From an uncultured Alistipes sp. (GTDB lineage: Bacteria > Bacteroidota > Bacteroidia > Bacteroidales > UBA932), in assembly GCA_900544195.1 (NCBI GenBank), contig UQUJ01000013.1, positions 1 through 54,209 of the forward strand: a stretch of 54,209 nt of DNA. Reading direction: 5' to 3'. Shown piece by piece: positions 8,416-16,588 of this stretch (positions are counted from its first letter, which is position 1; each line of letters opens with the position of its first letter). The position numbers were made by a program, and so were the translations under genes. Under the pieces are notes generated by a model. The model had not been told where the DNA came from. It saw nothing but the letters and a program-made list of their open reading frames with translations, and did no database searches.

Positions 8416-10616
8416 GAAGCTATCTCGCAGAGGAACTTGATCCTCACAAGACGGATCTCCATCTCCTCATATCCCGACCCCAGAACCTTGATGGCCTCCT
8501 CCACGGAATCAGAGGTGGCCTCGCTTTTGAAATATTCGTATATATCCTCAACCACCTCATCGTCAATCGTCTGGCCGATGTAGTAGTTCAGATCCAGCTT
8601 GGTGCCGGAAGACACTATCCCTTCGATCTCCCCAACCAGTTCATCCAACTCAAGACCTTTCGCGTCCGCTATGTCATCAAGAGACATCCGCCTGTCAACG
8701 CTTTGGATAATGAATATCTTGTCCGCGCTCTTGGTCGGAGCCGACTTGACGACGAAGTCCTCCGGCCTCGTGATGTCGTTCTCTTCGACGTACCTGCGGA
8801 TCAGTTCAATGAACTCCTTGCCATATTTCCTGGCCTTCCCCTCACCGACGCCCTGACAGTTGTGAAGCTCATCGTACGTGATCGGGTAGAGGATGGACAT
8901 GTCCTCCAGCGCCGGATCCCCGAAGATTATCCACGGCTGGAGGTTAAGCTTCCTCGACATGTCCTTTCTGAGGTTCTTAAGCATGGACAGAAGAGCCGAG
9001 TCACCGCCGCCACTCTTCATGACAGGAGACGGAGCGTCCTCCTCGTCCTCGTCATCTCCTCCCTTGCCTTTGAACAACCGGTCCTCCACAAGAAGCACCT
9101 CATAAGGGCTGCTGAAGAAATCCTCGCCTTTCGCCGTGACATAGATCAGCCCGTAGGTCTCTATCTCCTTTTCCAGAAGGTGCATTATGAGTCCTTGATG
9201 AATGACCGCGCACCAGAAATTCACGCTGCGGTCGCTTCCCGAGCCAAACAACGGGAACGTGTCGTGACGGTAGGATTTGATCAGGGCATTGGTCTGTCCG
9301 GCCAGCACGGAAGCAAGGTGCTCGATCTTGAAATGCTCCGGAAGTGACTTTATGAGCCTTATCACCAGACACATCTCCTTGCGGCCGTCAAACGTGGCCT
9401 TCGGATTGACACAATTGTCGCAAAGCCCGCAGTTGTCCTTCGGATAATCCTCTCCGAAATAGTTCAGAAGCATCCTCCTGCGGCACATGTTCGACTCGGC
9501 GTAGGCCACGGTGTCCATGAGCAGCTGGCGGCCTATCTCCTGTTCAGAGACCGGCTTGCCCTGCATGAACTTCTCCAGCTTGCGGATGTCCTTGTAACTG
9601 TAGAAGGTGATGCACTCGGCGTTCTCCCCGTCACGGCCGGCGCGTCCTGTCTCCTGATAGTACCCTTCGATGCTCTTCGGGATGTCGTAATGTATGACAA
9701 AACGCACGTCCGGCTTGTCGATTCCCATTCCGAAAGCGATCGTCGCCACAATCACGTCCACATCCTCCATAAGGAACCTGTCCTGATTCTCGGCCCTGGT
9801 CTTCGCGTCAAGGCCGGCATGGTACGGAAGCGCGCGGATTCCGTTTATTTCCAACAGTCTGGCAATCTCCTCAACCTTTTTGCGGCTCAGGCAATAGATG
9901 ATCCCGGATTTACCGGCATGCTGCTTTATGTAGCGTATGATGTCCTTGTCGGGATCGACCTTGTCGCGAACCTCATAGAAAAGGTTCGGCCTGTTGAAGG
10001 ATGACTTGAAGACAGTGGCGTCCATGATCCCGAGATTCTTCTGGATGTCGTTCTGCACCTTGGGCGTGGCCGTGGCCGTGAGAGCGATGATCGGAGCCCG
10101 GCCTATCATCTGGACCATGTCCCTGATCCTGCGGTACTCAGGCCTGAAGTCGTGACCCCATTCGGAAATGCAATGAGCCTCGTCAACAGCGTAGAAAGAG
10201 ATGTTCACCTCGCGCAGGAGCTCCACGTTCTCCTCCTTGGTGAGGGATTCCGGAGCCACATAAAGCAGTTTGGTAACACCCGAGAGGACATCCGAGCGGA
10301 CCTCCTGGATCTGCGCGCGGTTCAAAGAGGAATTCAGGAAATGCGCGACTCCGTTACGTTCCTCCACGAATCCCCTGATCACATCCACCTGATTTTTCAT
10401 CAGAGCGATCAGCGGAGAGATCACAATGGCTGTCCCCGGCATCACCAGAGCGGGCAGCTGGAAGCACAGAGACTTGCCTCCGCCCGTCGGCATCAGGACA
10501 AACGTGTCCTTGCCCTCCAGGAGATTCCTTATGATTCCCTCCTGTTCCCCTTTGAAGGAATCGAAACCGAAGAATTCTTTCAGTTTGGATTTCAGCAATG
10601 ACGAGTCAATTTCCAT
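8412..10616 (-). CDS. recQ: ATP-dependent DNA helicase RecQ
   Basis: A 734-aa 3'-5' DNA helicase of recombination and repair. Helicase motifs are clear: Walker A TGGGKS (44-49), DEAH (145-148), the aromatic-rich loop after it, and QETGRAGRDG. The RQC region has the zinc cluster CRRRM...CGLCDNC. An HRDC domain follows around residues 520-605, then a helical C-terminal domain of about 110 residues common in Bacteroidota RecQ. It is a single-gene unit on minus, convergent with the PHP gene. The two coding ends overlap by 4 bases with no terminator hairpin between them. Confidence 0.96.
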   Translation of the reverse strand: MEIDSSLLKSKLKEFFGFDSFKGEQEGIIRNLLEGKDTFVLMPTGGGKSLCFQLPALVMPGTAIVISPLIALMKNQVDVIRGFVEERNGVAHFLNSSLNRAQIQEVRSDVLSGVTKLLYVAPESLTKEENVELLREVNISFYAVDEAHCISEWGHDFRPEYRRIRDMVQMIGRAPIIALTATATPKVQNDIQKNLGIMDATVFKSSFNRPNLFYEVRDKVDPDKDIIRYIKQHAGKSGIIYCLSRKKVEEIARLLEINGIRALPYHAGLDAKTRAENQDRFLMEDVDVIVATIAFGMGIDKPDVRFVIHYDIPKSIEGYYQETGRAGRDGENAECITFYSYKDIRKLEKFMQGKPVSEQEIGRQLLMDTVAYAESNMCRRRMLLNYFGEDYPKDNCGLCDNCVNPKATFDGRKEMCLVIRLIKSLPEHFKIEHLASVLAGQTNALIKSYRHDTFPLFGSGSDRSVNFWCAVIHQGLIMHLLEKEIETYGLIYVTAKGEDFFSSPYEVLLVEDRLFKGKGGDDEDEEDAPSPVMKSGGGDSALLSMLKNLRKDMSRKLNLQPWIIFGDPALEDMSILYPITYDELHNCQGVGEGKARKYGKEFIELIRRYVEENDITRPEDFVVKSAPTKSADKIFIIQSVDRRMSLDDIADAKGLELDELVGEIEGIVSSGTKLDLNYYIGQTIDDEVVEDIYEYFKSEATSDSVEEAIKVLGSGYEEMEIRLVRIKFLCEIAS

Positions 10617-10779
10617 AGAATTACCTAATTATTTCTAAAAATAGTGATTGTTTTCGGGATTAACAAGCATTTTGGCCCTTTCTGAGGAATAAAGTCAATA
10701 TTTTTTGCGATATTTGCAGAACTTTTGGGGTGTAATACCCGGAAGCCAAAGACAGACAACTTATAAATAATTCAATAGT

Positions 10780-11592
10780 ATGAAGACAATCAAAATGCTT
10801 GCGGTGACAGCGATGGTTCTTTCAGTCGCGGCCTGCAACTCAAACAAGGTGGACGGCAAGGTTGAAGGAGCCGACAGCACGGCTGTGGCCGCCGTTCCTC
10901 AGAAGCCTCTCAACGCGAAGGATCTTCTCCCTTCAAAGGCCTCGGTTGACTCTGTAAGTTACCTTCTTGGCATCCAGCTCGGATCCATGATCAAGAACTA
11001 CAGCATGGGCGAGCTCAACTTCAACATGATCAAGAAGGGAGCCGCTGACTTCGTGGCCGCCAAGGGCAACCCTCGTGACGAGGAGTTCACCAAGCAGTTC
11101 AAGGTCAACCCTGAGGAGATGAACAGGATCATGAACGAGTTCGTTCAGAAGAGGGCTGAATATGTAGGCGCGATCAACAAGGAGAAAGAGCAGAAGTTCC
11201 TTGAGGCCAACCGCAAGAAGGCCGGTGTTCAGGAGACCGAGTCCGGACTCCAGTACATCATCGCCGAGGCCGGAAGCGAGGTAAAGCCTACTTCCAACAA
11301 GGACACCGTCTATGTTCACTACAAGCTTTCCCTCACCGACGGCACCGTCATCGAGGAGGTCAAGGAGGAGCAGGACGCTGTCATGCTTACACTCAACAGG
11401 GTCATCCCTGCATGGACTGAAGGCCTCCAGCTTCTCGGTGAAGGCGGAAAGGCCACCCTTTACGTTCCTTCAGAGCTTGGCTACGGCGAGCGCGGATCCA
11501 ACGGCATCGACCCTAACACGACCCTCGTGTTCGACATCCAGCTCGACTCTGTAAAGCGTTTCGTTGAGCCTGTCGTGGAGGACAAGAAATAA
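10780..11592 (+). CDS. FKBP-type peptidyl-prolyl isomerase, lipoprotein
   Basis: A 270-aa envelope folding factor related to FkpA/Mip. It has a lipoprotein leader ending in VAAC (Cys19), a short disordered linker, an N-terminal dimerisation region (about 55-145, including SYLLGIQLG), and an FKBP domain from about 150 to 260. The domain shows VHYKLSLTDGTVI, VIPAWTEGLQLL and PSELGYGERG, with the usual active-site aromatic residues. It should catalyse proline cis-trans isomerisation in proteins of the envelope. The start at 10780 is the only one that gives a complete signal peptide. The next gene begins 81 bases later and may share its transcript. Confidence 0.93.
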   Translation: MKTIKMLAVTAMVLSVAACNSNKVDGKVEGADSTAVAAVPQKPLNAKDLLPSKASVDSVSYLLGIQLGSMIKNYSMGELNFNMIKKGAADFVAAKGNPRDEEFTKQFKVNPEEMNRIMNEFVQKRAEYVGAINKEKEQKFLEANRKKAGVQETESGLQYIIAEAGSEVKPTSNKDTVYVHYKLSLTDGTVIEEVKEEQDAVMLTLNRVIPAWTEGLQLLGEGGKATLYVPSELGYGERGSNGIDPNTTLVFDIQLDSVKRFVEPVVEDKK

Positions 11593-11673
11593 TCACTGCC
11601 ACAGGCAGCGTGAACAAGCCTGCTTTGCGCCCGCGCGCCGAGCAGGTTTAATTTTTACAAGACAAAGAATATC

Positions 11674-12108
11674 ATGGCATTGGAAATAGAAGGCAGGATC
11701 AAACAGAAACTTGCCAAGCAAAGCGGACAGGGGACGAAAGGCTCCTGGACAAAACAGGATTTCATTCTTGAATATCAGGACGGCAACTATCCGGCTGACG
11801 TGTGCCTGACGGCGTTCGGGAATGACAAGGTCGCGGATCTGGACAAATATCAGGTCGGAGACTCGGTCAAGGTGGCCTTCAATCTGAGGGCCCGGGAATA
11901 TAACGGGCGTTGGTACAACGATGTGCGTGTCTGGAGAATCACTCCGGCAGGACAGTCCGCACCGGCACCGCAACCGGCCTGTCAGGCTCCACAGAATTAC
12001 TCTCCGGCTCCTCAGCCGAATTACGGCGCACAGCCTCAGCAGCAGGCTCCCGCACCGACCATCGATGACCTTCCTGCGGATGATCCAAGCAATGATCTTC
12101 CGTTCTAA
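11674..12108 (+). CDS. DUF3127 protein with SSB-like acidic tail
   Basis: A 144-aa protein. Residues 1-90 form the DUF3127 domain, a predicted small beta-rich (OB-like) fold. Residues 92-130 are a Pro/Gln/Ala-rich flexible linker. The end reads DDLPADDPSNDLPF, close to the DDLPF tip that single-stranded DNA-binding proteins use to recruit repair and replication partners. By analogy it may bind single-stranded DNA, but that is inference; the family has no assigned role that I know of. It follows the FKBP gene on plus and ends in a strong terminator whose stem overlaps its last codons. Confidence 0.85.
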   Translation: MALEIEGRIKQKLAKQSGQGTKGSWTKQDFILEYQDGNYPADVCLTAFGNDKVADLDKYQVGDSVKVAFNLRAREYNGRWYNDVRVWRITPAGQSAPAPQPACQAPQNYSPAPQPNYGAQPQQQAPAPTIDDLPADDPSNDLPF

Positions 12109-12136
12109 GTCAGAACGGAAGATCCCTTCCTTTTTT
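12094..12136 (+). terminator. Intrinsic terminator after DUF3127 gene
   Basis: A perfect 13-bp stem (GATCTTCCGTTCT with AGAACGGAAGATC) and 5-base loop, followed by a T-rich run ending TTTTTT at 12136. The left arm includes the last codons and the first base of the stop. It also separates the plus-strand gene from convergent miaA. Confidence 0.85.
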
Positions 12137-12997
12137 CTAAACATCAATCCAACGGATGTCGGGGTCACGGCGCCACCAGGTGAGCTGCTTCTTGGCATAA
12201 TGACGAGTGTTCCTCTGGACGAGGCGGACAGCTTCCTCCAGAGGAATCTTATTATCAAGATATTCAAAGATCTCCTTGTAGCCGACGGTCTGCAACGCCT
12301 GGCAATCCCGGTACGGCAGCAGCGAGCGGACCTCTTCCACAAGACCCTCGTCAATCATATTCAGAACCCTTTGATTGATCCGTGAATATAGTTCCTCACG
12401 CGGTCGCGTAAGTCCTATTTTCTCAATCTCAAAAGATCGCTTGCGTCTCTCCCCTGTCTTGAACGACGAGAATGGCCTCCCTGAGACCAGACAGACCTCC
12501 AGCGCCCGGATGACCCTCTGGCTGTTGCGCGTGTCAATCTGTGAATATGTCAACGGATCCTTCAGCCTAAGTTCCTCGGCGAGAGTCCCAACGCCTTCTT
12601 TTCCAAGCCTTTCCCACAGCTCGGCCCGCAAAGCCGAATCCCCGTCCGGAAGATTGTCAAGCCCGTTGCAGACCGCGTCTATATAGAACATCGAGCCGCC
12701 GGTCATCACCAAGGTCTCGTGTCCCTCATCGAAAAGTCTCTCGACCAGAGCCACAGCCTCCAGCTCGTAATCCCCCGCCGTGTAGGCCTGCGTGACCGGA
12801 ACGGACTGTATGAAATAATGCCTCACAGCGGCAAGCTGCGAAGCACTCGGGACAGCGGTCCCGATCGACATATTCCTGAAAATCTGACGGGAGTCGCAGG
12901 AAATCACCGGTGAGCCATATTCCAAAGCCTTCGAGACGCTGAAGTCAGTTTTGCCGACAGCGGTAGGTCCAAGGATTATGAGAAGCCGCCGGGACAT
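12137..12997 (-). CDS. miaA: tRNA dimethylallyltransferase
   Basis: Transfers a dimethylallyl group to adenosine 37 of tRNAs that read codons starting with U. The 286-aa protein has the P-loop GPTAVGKT (residues 10-17), the SCDSRQIF motif with the catalytic Asp, TGGSMFYIDA, and the C-terminal region ending in YAKKQLTWWRRD. Length is slightly short but normal for Bacteroidota. It lies 23 bases after the pRiA4b ORF-3-like gene on the same strand and is probably read from the promoter in front of that gene. The end runs up to the T-run of the convergent terminator. Confidence 0.96.
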   Translation of the reverse strand: MSRRLLIILGPTAVGKTDFSVSKALEYGSPVISCDSRQIFRNMSIGTAVPSASQLAAVRHYFIQSVPVTQAYTAGDYELEAVALVERLFDEGHETLVMTGGSMFYIDAVCNGLDNLPDGDSALRAELWERLGKEGVGTLAEELRLKDPLTYSQIDTRNSQRVIRALEVCLVSGRPFSSFKTGERRKRSFEIEKIGLTRPREELYSRINQRVLNMIDEGLVEEVRSLLPYRDCQALQTVGYKEIFEYLDNKIPLEEAVRLVQRNTRHYAKKQLTWWRRDPDIRWIDV

Positions 12998-13020
12998 ATT
13001 CGAAGCAGAGGAACTGATTC

Positions 13021-13602
13021 TTAGATGTCCAGATCTTCGGTTCCGTCGAAGACTATCTTTCCGTCCTCGTCGTCATCGTCCTCCTCATCGTCCCTGTCTT
13101 CATCCAAGGAAAGGGACGAGTCACCTTCATCGTCATCATCATCTGAACCCCAGTCAGGCTTCTGGCCAGGCAGATGTCTTTGAGAATCAGGAAGATCCTC
13201 AAAGGCGACGTAACCGTTCTCGAATTCGATCGGATTAGGCCCCTTCACCTCCACGATTGTCGGAGAGCATTCCGGCTTCTCCTCCACGCCCTCGAACGTG
13301 ACGATCACGCTCTTGCGGTTAGGAACGTCGTAGAAGTACAGGAACGAAGCCACGCCGGCCTTCACGGTCTGGGCCACCGTGACGTTGTCCACGGTGCCGC
13401 TGCCAAGATCGAACAGGCCATAACGGGCGACGACACCGCCGCCGGCATCCATAGCCTTGAACATAATCAGCTGATCCTGCGGAAATTCCATGTCCGCACG
13501 CATCTGTTTGTGGAATTCGTAAAGGGTCGTTTCGCCCCTCATCTCATAAACCCGGTAGAATCCTTTGATCCCGGCCAAAGTCACCCTGTATTTATAAACC
13601 AT
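13021..13602 (-). CDS. Plasmid pRiA4b ORF-3-like family protein
   Basis: A 193-aa protein whose first 150 residues match the pRiA4b ORF-3 (IS1096 passenger TnpR-like) family, a small soluble fold with no established function. It begins VYKYRVTLAGIKGFYRVYEM, typical of that family. The C-terminal 45 residues are almost all Asp/Glu/Ser, a strongly acidic tail seen in Bacteroidota members. Despite the family name there is no sign of an insertion sequence here. It is first in a two-gene minus-strand unit with miaA. A canonical promoter (TTTG, 20 nt, TAATTTTG) lies 26 bases upstream. Confidence 0.8.
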   Translation of the reverse strand: MVYKYRVTLAGIKGFYRVYEMRGETTLYEFHKQMRADMEFPQDQLIMFKAMDAGGGVVARYGLFDLGSGTVDNVTVAQTVKAGVASFLYFYDVPNRKSVIVTFEGVEEKPECSPTIVEVKGPNPIEFENGYVAFEDLPDSQRHLPGQKPDWGSDDDDDEGDSSLSLDEDRDDEEDDDDEDGKIVFDGTEDLDI

Positions 13603-13627
13603 AAATATTTTTGATTCAAAACCATTT

Positions 13628-13659
13628 CAAAATTACAAAATTTATCGTTCGGTTGCAAA
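13628..13659 (-). promoter_or_regulatory. Bacteroidota-type promoter for pRiA4b ORF-3-like gene and miaA
   Basis: On the minus strand TTTG (13656-13659) is followed by 20 bases and TAATTTTG (13628-13635). This fits the Bacteroidota consensus TTTG / TAnnTTTG. It sits back to back with the promoter of yigZ; the two -33 elements are adjacent. Confidence 0.75.
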
Positions 13660-13683
13660 ATTATGTGAAAAACGCTATTTTCG
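13652..13683 (+). promoter_or_regulatory. Probable promoter of yigZ-pyrB
   Basis: GTTG (13652-13655), 20 bases, then TATTTTCG (13676-13683), a near match to the TTTG / TAnnTTTG pattern with one change in each box. The start codon follows 10 bases after the -7 box, so the leader would be very short. Confidence 0.55.
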
Positions 13684-13693
13684 TGTCTCAGGA

Positions 13694-14314
13694 ATGGAAA
13701 GACCAGAAAACATCATCCGAGACTCCTACAAGAGCATTCCCGGACCGGCTGAAGGGCTGTTCAAAGACAACGGCAGCCGCTTCATCTCATTCGCTTTTCC
13801 TGTCGAGACAGAAGAAGAGGTCAAGAGCATTGTCGGTGACTTGAAAAAGAAGTACCACGATGCCCGCCACCATTGCTACGCCTACCGCCTCGGCTATCTC
13901 GGGGACAAGTTCAGGGCCAACGATGACGGAGAGCCTTCATCCTCGGCCGGCAGACCGATCCTGGGCCAGATTGATTCCAGAGGGTTGAGCGATGTGCTGG
14001 TGGTGGTAGTGCGCTATTTCGGAGGAATCAAGCTCGGGATCCCGGGACTTATCAGAGCCTACAAAACCTCCACGGCAGAAGCCCTTGACAAGGCCGGATG
14101 CGTTGAGAAGATCGCCGGAAAATGGTTCAGCGTCCGTTTCGGCTACGAGGCGATGAACAGCGTCATGAAGATTCTCAAAGACATGGACCTCAAGCAGAAA
14201 GGACAGGCTTTCGGAGCGGAGTGCACACTTCAGGTCTGGATCCGGCTCTCCGCCGAGGATGACTTCCGTACCAGAATCGGGAAAATCGAAAACTGTACGA
14301 TAAACGAACTTTAA
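13694..14314 (+). CDS. yigZ: YigZ / IMPACT family protein
   Basis: A 206-aa protein of the YigZ/IMPACT family. Eukaryotic IMPACT regulates the kinase GCN2; the bacterial role is unsettled. Residues 25-135 form the conserved N-terminal domain with the signatures DDGEPSSSAGRPIL and RYFGGIKLGIPGLIRAY. Residues 145-206 are the ferredoxin-like second domain. The start at 13694 follows a promoter-like box closely. It ends 12 bases before pyrB, so the two genes are likely one transcript. Confidence 0.9.
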   Translation: MERPENIIRDSYKSIPGPAEGLFKDNGSRFISFAFPVETEEEVKSIVGDLKKKYHDARHHCYAYRLGYLGDKFRANDDGEPSSSAGRPILGQIDSRGLSDVLVVVVRYFGGIKLGIPGLIRAYKTSTAEALDKAGCVEKIAGKWFSVRFGYEAMNSVMKILKDMDLKQKGQAFGAECTLQVWIRLSAEDDFRTRIGKIENCTINEL

Positions 14315-14326
14315 ATCATAAACATC

Positions 14327-15232
14327 ATGCCTAAAAGTCTAATTTCAATCCAGGATTTTTCAAAGGACGAAGTCCTTCACATCCTTGAGGTAGCAAAGGA
14401 ATTCGAAGCGAACCGTGAACAGAATTTCCTCGCCGGAAAGGTGGTGGCCTGCCTGTTCTTCGAACCTTCGACCAGAACGAGGCTCTCGTTCGAGGCCGCG
14501 GTCAACAGGCTGGGAGCCAGAGTCATCGGCTTCCCTGACAACCGCAACACCAGCCAGACCAAGGGAGAGACCCTGGAGGACACCATAAAGATTGTGTCCA
14601 ACTATGTGGATATGATTGTGATGAGGCACCCTCAAGCGGGAGCGGCGGACATCGCCGCGTCAGTGGCGTCGGTGCCTGTCATCAACGCCGGCGACGGAGC
14701 GAACCAACACCCTACGCAGACCCTGCTCGACCTCTACGCCATCCAGAAGACCCAAGGCAAACTCAATGGATTGACAGTGAATATGGTCGGAGACCTCAAG
14801 TACGGCCGTGCCGTCCACTCCCTTGTGGAAGCGCTGCGCTGGTTCGACCCACACTTCATATTCACCTCTCCTGAAGAATTGAATATGCCAAAGAAATATC
14901 TTGAGCTCCTTGACCGTGAGGGAGTTGACTACCGGCAGACCGACAGGATAGAGGATGGTCTCAACATCTGCGACGTGCTCTACATGACAAGAGTCCAGCA
15001 GGAAAGGTTCCCTGACATGGATGAATATAATAAGGTAAAGGATGTCTATCGACTCTCCGCCTCGATGCTTGGCTCCGTCAAGCCGAATATGAAGATAATG
15101 CACCCGCTCCCAAGGGTCAACGAGATCGCCACGGACATCGATGACACCCCATACGCCTACTACTTCCAGCAGGCCGGCGGCGGAATGTACGTCAGGATGG
15201 CGATCATCTCGTACCTCCTCGGCTACAGATAA
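14327..15232 (+). CDS. pyrB: Aspartate carbamoyltransferase, catalytic subunit
   Basis: Joins carbamoyl phosphate and aspartate in the second step of pyrimidine synthesis. The 301-aa protein shows the carbamoyl-phosphate signature FFEPSTRTRLSFE (residues 43-55), HPTQTLLDLY, and MHPLPRVNEI, so all catalytic loops are intact. In many Bacteroidota the regulatory subunit gene pyrI follows directly; here repeat element A3 begins 4 bases after the stop codon and no pyrI lies in the window. The enzyme may lack the regulatory chain, or pyrI may lie elsewhere. Confidence 0.97.
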   Translation: MPKSLISIQDFSKDEVLHILEVAKEFEANREQNFLAGKVVACLFFEPSTRTRLSFEAAVNRLGARVIGFPDNRNTSQTKGETLEDTIKIVSNYVDMIVMRHPQAGAADIAASVASVPVINAGDGANQHPTQTLLDLYAIQKTQGKLNGLTVNMVGDLKYGRAVHSLVEALRWFDPHFIFTSPEELNMPKKYLELLDREGVDYRQTDRIEDGLNICDVLYMTRVQQERFPDMDEYNKVKDVYRLSASMLGSVKPNMKIMHPLPRVNEIATDIDDTPYAYYFQQAGGGMYVRMAIISYLLGYR

Positions 15233-15235
15233 TTT

Positions 15236-15400
15236 ATAGTAACCTTCAAAAAATAACCTGCATCATCTTAAGGAATCTTTTCGGTCTACATCTCTTTTCT
15301 CATCAGTCATGTGCCACCGGCACACTCCTTCTTCGAAAATAGATCTATCCTCGAAAATATTCTCTTAATCTGAGGCAACTTATTTTTTTCATGTTACTTA
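15236..15400 (+). repeat. Family A palindromic element, copy A3
   Basis: A 165-base element starting 4 bases past the pyrB stop. Terminal inverted repeats are ATAGTAACCTTCAAAAAATAA on the left (21 bases shown in part: the A-rich section is shared by all copies) and a T-rich mirror ending GTTACTTA. The core TCAGTCA (15303-15309), TGTGCC, ACC, GGCACA, CTCCTT is identical to A2 and A4. Its right end abuts a TAATTTTG box in front of serC. Confidence 0.85.
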
Positions 15401-15455
15401 ATTTTGCGGTAAATGTTGGGCAAATCCTTTTAATTGCCTATATTTACCGCAAAAT
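15399..15455 (+). promoter_or_regulatory. -7 box and 14-bp inverted repeat upstream of serC
   Basis: TAATTTTG (15399-15406) matches the Bacteroidota -7 box. From it starts a perfect inverted repeat: ATTTTGCGGTAAAT (15401-15414) and ATTTACCGCAAAAT (15442-15455), 27 bases apart. It lies 54 bases before serC and could be an operator or a leader hairpin. No good TTTG is found at -33, where element A3 now sits. Confidence 0.5.
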
Positions 15456-15508
15456 CAGTATTGATTTTAAACCGTATATTTTAATAATACTTTGAAACTA
15501 AAATAGAA

Positions 15509-16582
15509 ATGAAGAAAGTACACGTATTCAACGCCGGCCCTTGCCTGCTTCCGCAGGTGGCCATCGACAATGCCATTGAGGCCCTCAAGGATTTCAAAGG
15601 CACAGGTGTCTCTGTTCTCAGCATCTCCCACCGCACAAAGGAGTGGGACGCGACTATGGACGAGTGCCGCGCACTCTGGAGAGAGCTTCTGAATATTCCC
15701 GAGACACACGAGATCGTGTTCCTCGGAGGCGGTGCGTCTTTGCAGTTCCTCTATGTGGCTATGAACTACCTTGAGAAGAAGGCCGCCTATCTTGAGACAG
15801 GTGTCTGGGCGAAGAAAGCCCTCAAGGAGGCCAAGGGAATCGGCGAGGCTTACGCTCTCGCAAGCTCTGCCGACAAGAACTACTCTTACATTCCTAAGGG
15901 ATACGAGATTCCTACGGACATCGACTATTTCCACATCACCACGAACAACACCATCTACGGCACCGAGATCAAGGAGGACATCGACTGCCCTGTTCCTCTG
16001 ATCGCCGACATGTCATCCGACATCATGAGCCGTCCTGTGGACGTGAGCAAGTACGATCTCATCTACGGTGGCGCGCAGAAGAACGTAGGTCCTGCCGGCG
16101 TGATCTTCGCGATCATCAGGAAGGACTCTCTCGGAAGGGTTTCAAGGTACATCCCTGCGATGCTTGACTACCGCAACCACATCGAGAAGCTGTCTATGTA
16201 CAACACCCCTCCTGTATTCTCCATCTTTATGATGAACGAGACCCTCAAGTGGCTCAAGAGCATCGGTGGAGTTCCTGCCATCCAGAAGATCAACCAGCGG
16301 AAGGCTGACCTTTTATATTCAGAGATAGACCGCAACCCTCTGTTTGTCGGCACCGCCGCGAAGGAGGACCGCTCGCTGATGAATGTCTGCTTCGTTATGG
16401 CCCCTGGCTACGAGGCTCTTCAGGACGAGTTCCTGGCGTTCGCCAAAGAGCGCGGAATGATCGGCATCAAGGGTCACCGCTCGGTCGGAGGCTTCAGGGC
16501 TTCCCTCTACAACGCCTGCACCGTCGAGGACGTTCAGGCCCTTGTTGATTGTATGAAGGAATTCGAGGAACTTAAGAAATAG
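15509..16582 (+). CDS. serC: Phosphoserine aminotransferase
   Basis: A PLP-dependent class V aminotransferase that makes phosphoserine from 3-phosphohydroxypyruvate, and probably also acts in pyridoxine synthesis. The 357-aa protein has normal length, starts KVHVFNAGPC and contains SISHRTKEW, the active-site Lys in YGGAQKNVGPAG, and the C-terminal KGHRSVGGFRASLYNA. It is first in serC-serA-DUF1015; serA follows after 6 bases. The gene uses the GAG/AAG/CTC-rich codons expected of a well expressed gene. Confidence 0.97.
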   Translation: MKKVHVFNAGPCLLPQVAIDNAIEALKDFKGTGVSVLSISHRTKEWDATMDECRALWRELLNIPETHEIVFLGGGASLQFLYVAMNYLEKKAAYLETGVWAKKALKEAKGIGEAYALASSADKNYSYIPKGYEIPTDIDYFHITTNNTIYGTEIKEDIDCPVPLIADMSSDIMSRPVDVSKYDLIYGGAQKNVGPAGVIFAIIRKDSLGRVSRYIPAMLDYRNHIEKLSMYNTPPVFSIFMMNETLKWLKSIGGVPAIQKINQRKADLLYSEIDRNPLFVGTAAKEDRSLMNVCFVMAPGYEALQDEFLAFAKERGMIGIKGHRSVGGFRASLYNACTVEDVQALVDCMKEFEELKK

Positions 16583-16588
16583 CTCATT

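Noticed and set aside
11593..12354. 253-codon minus-strand frame
   Set aside because: Antisense to the DUF3127 gene and to the end of miaA's frame; basic low-complexity protein without family features.
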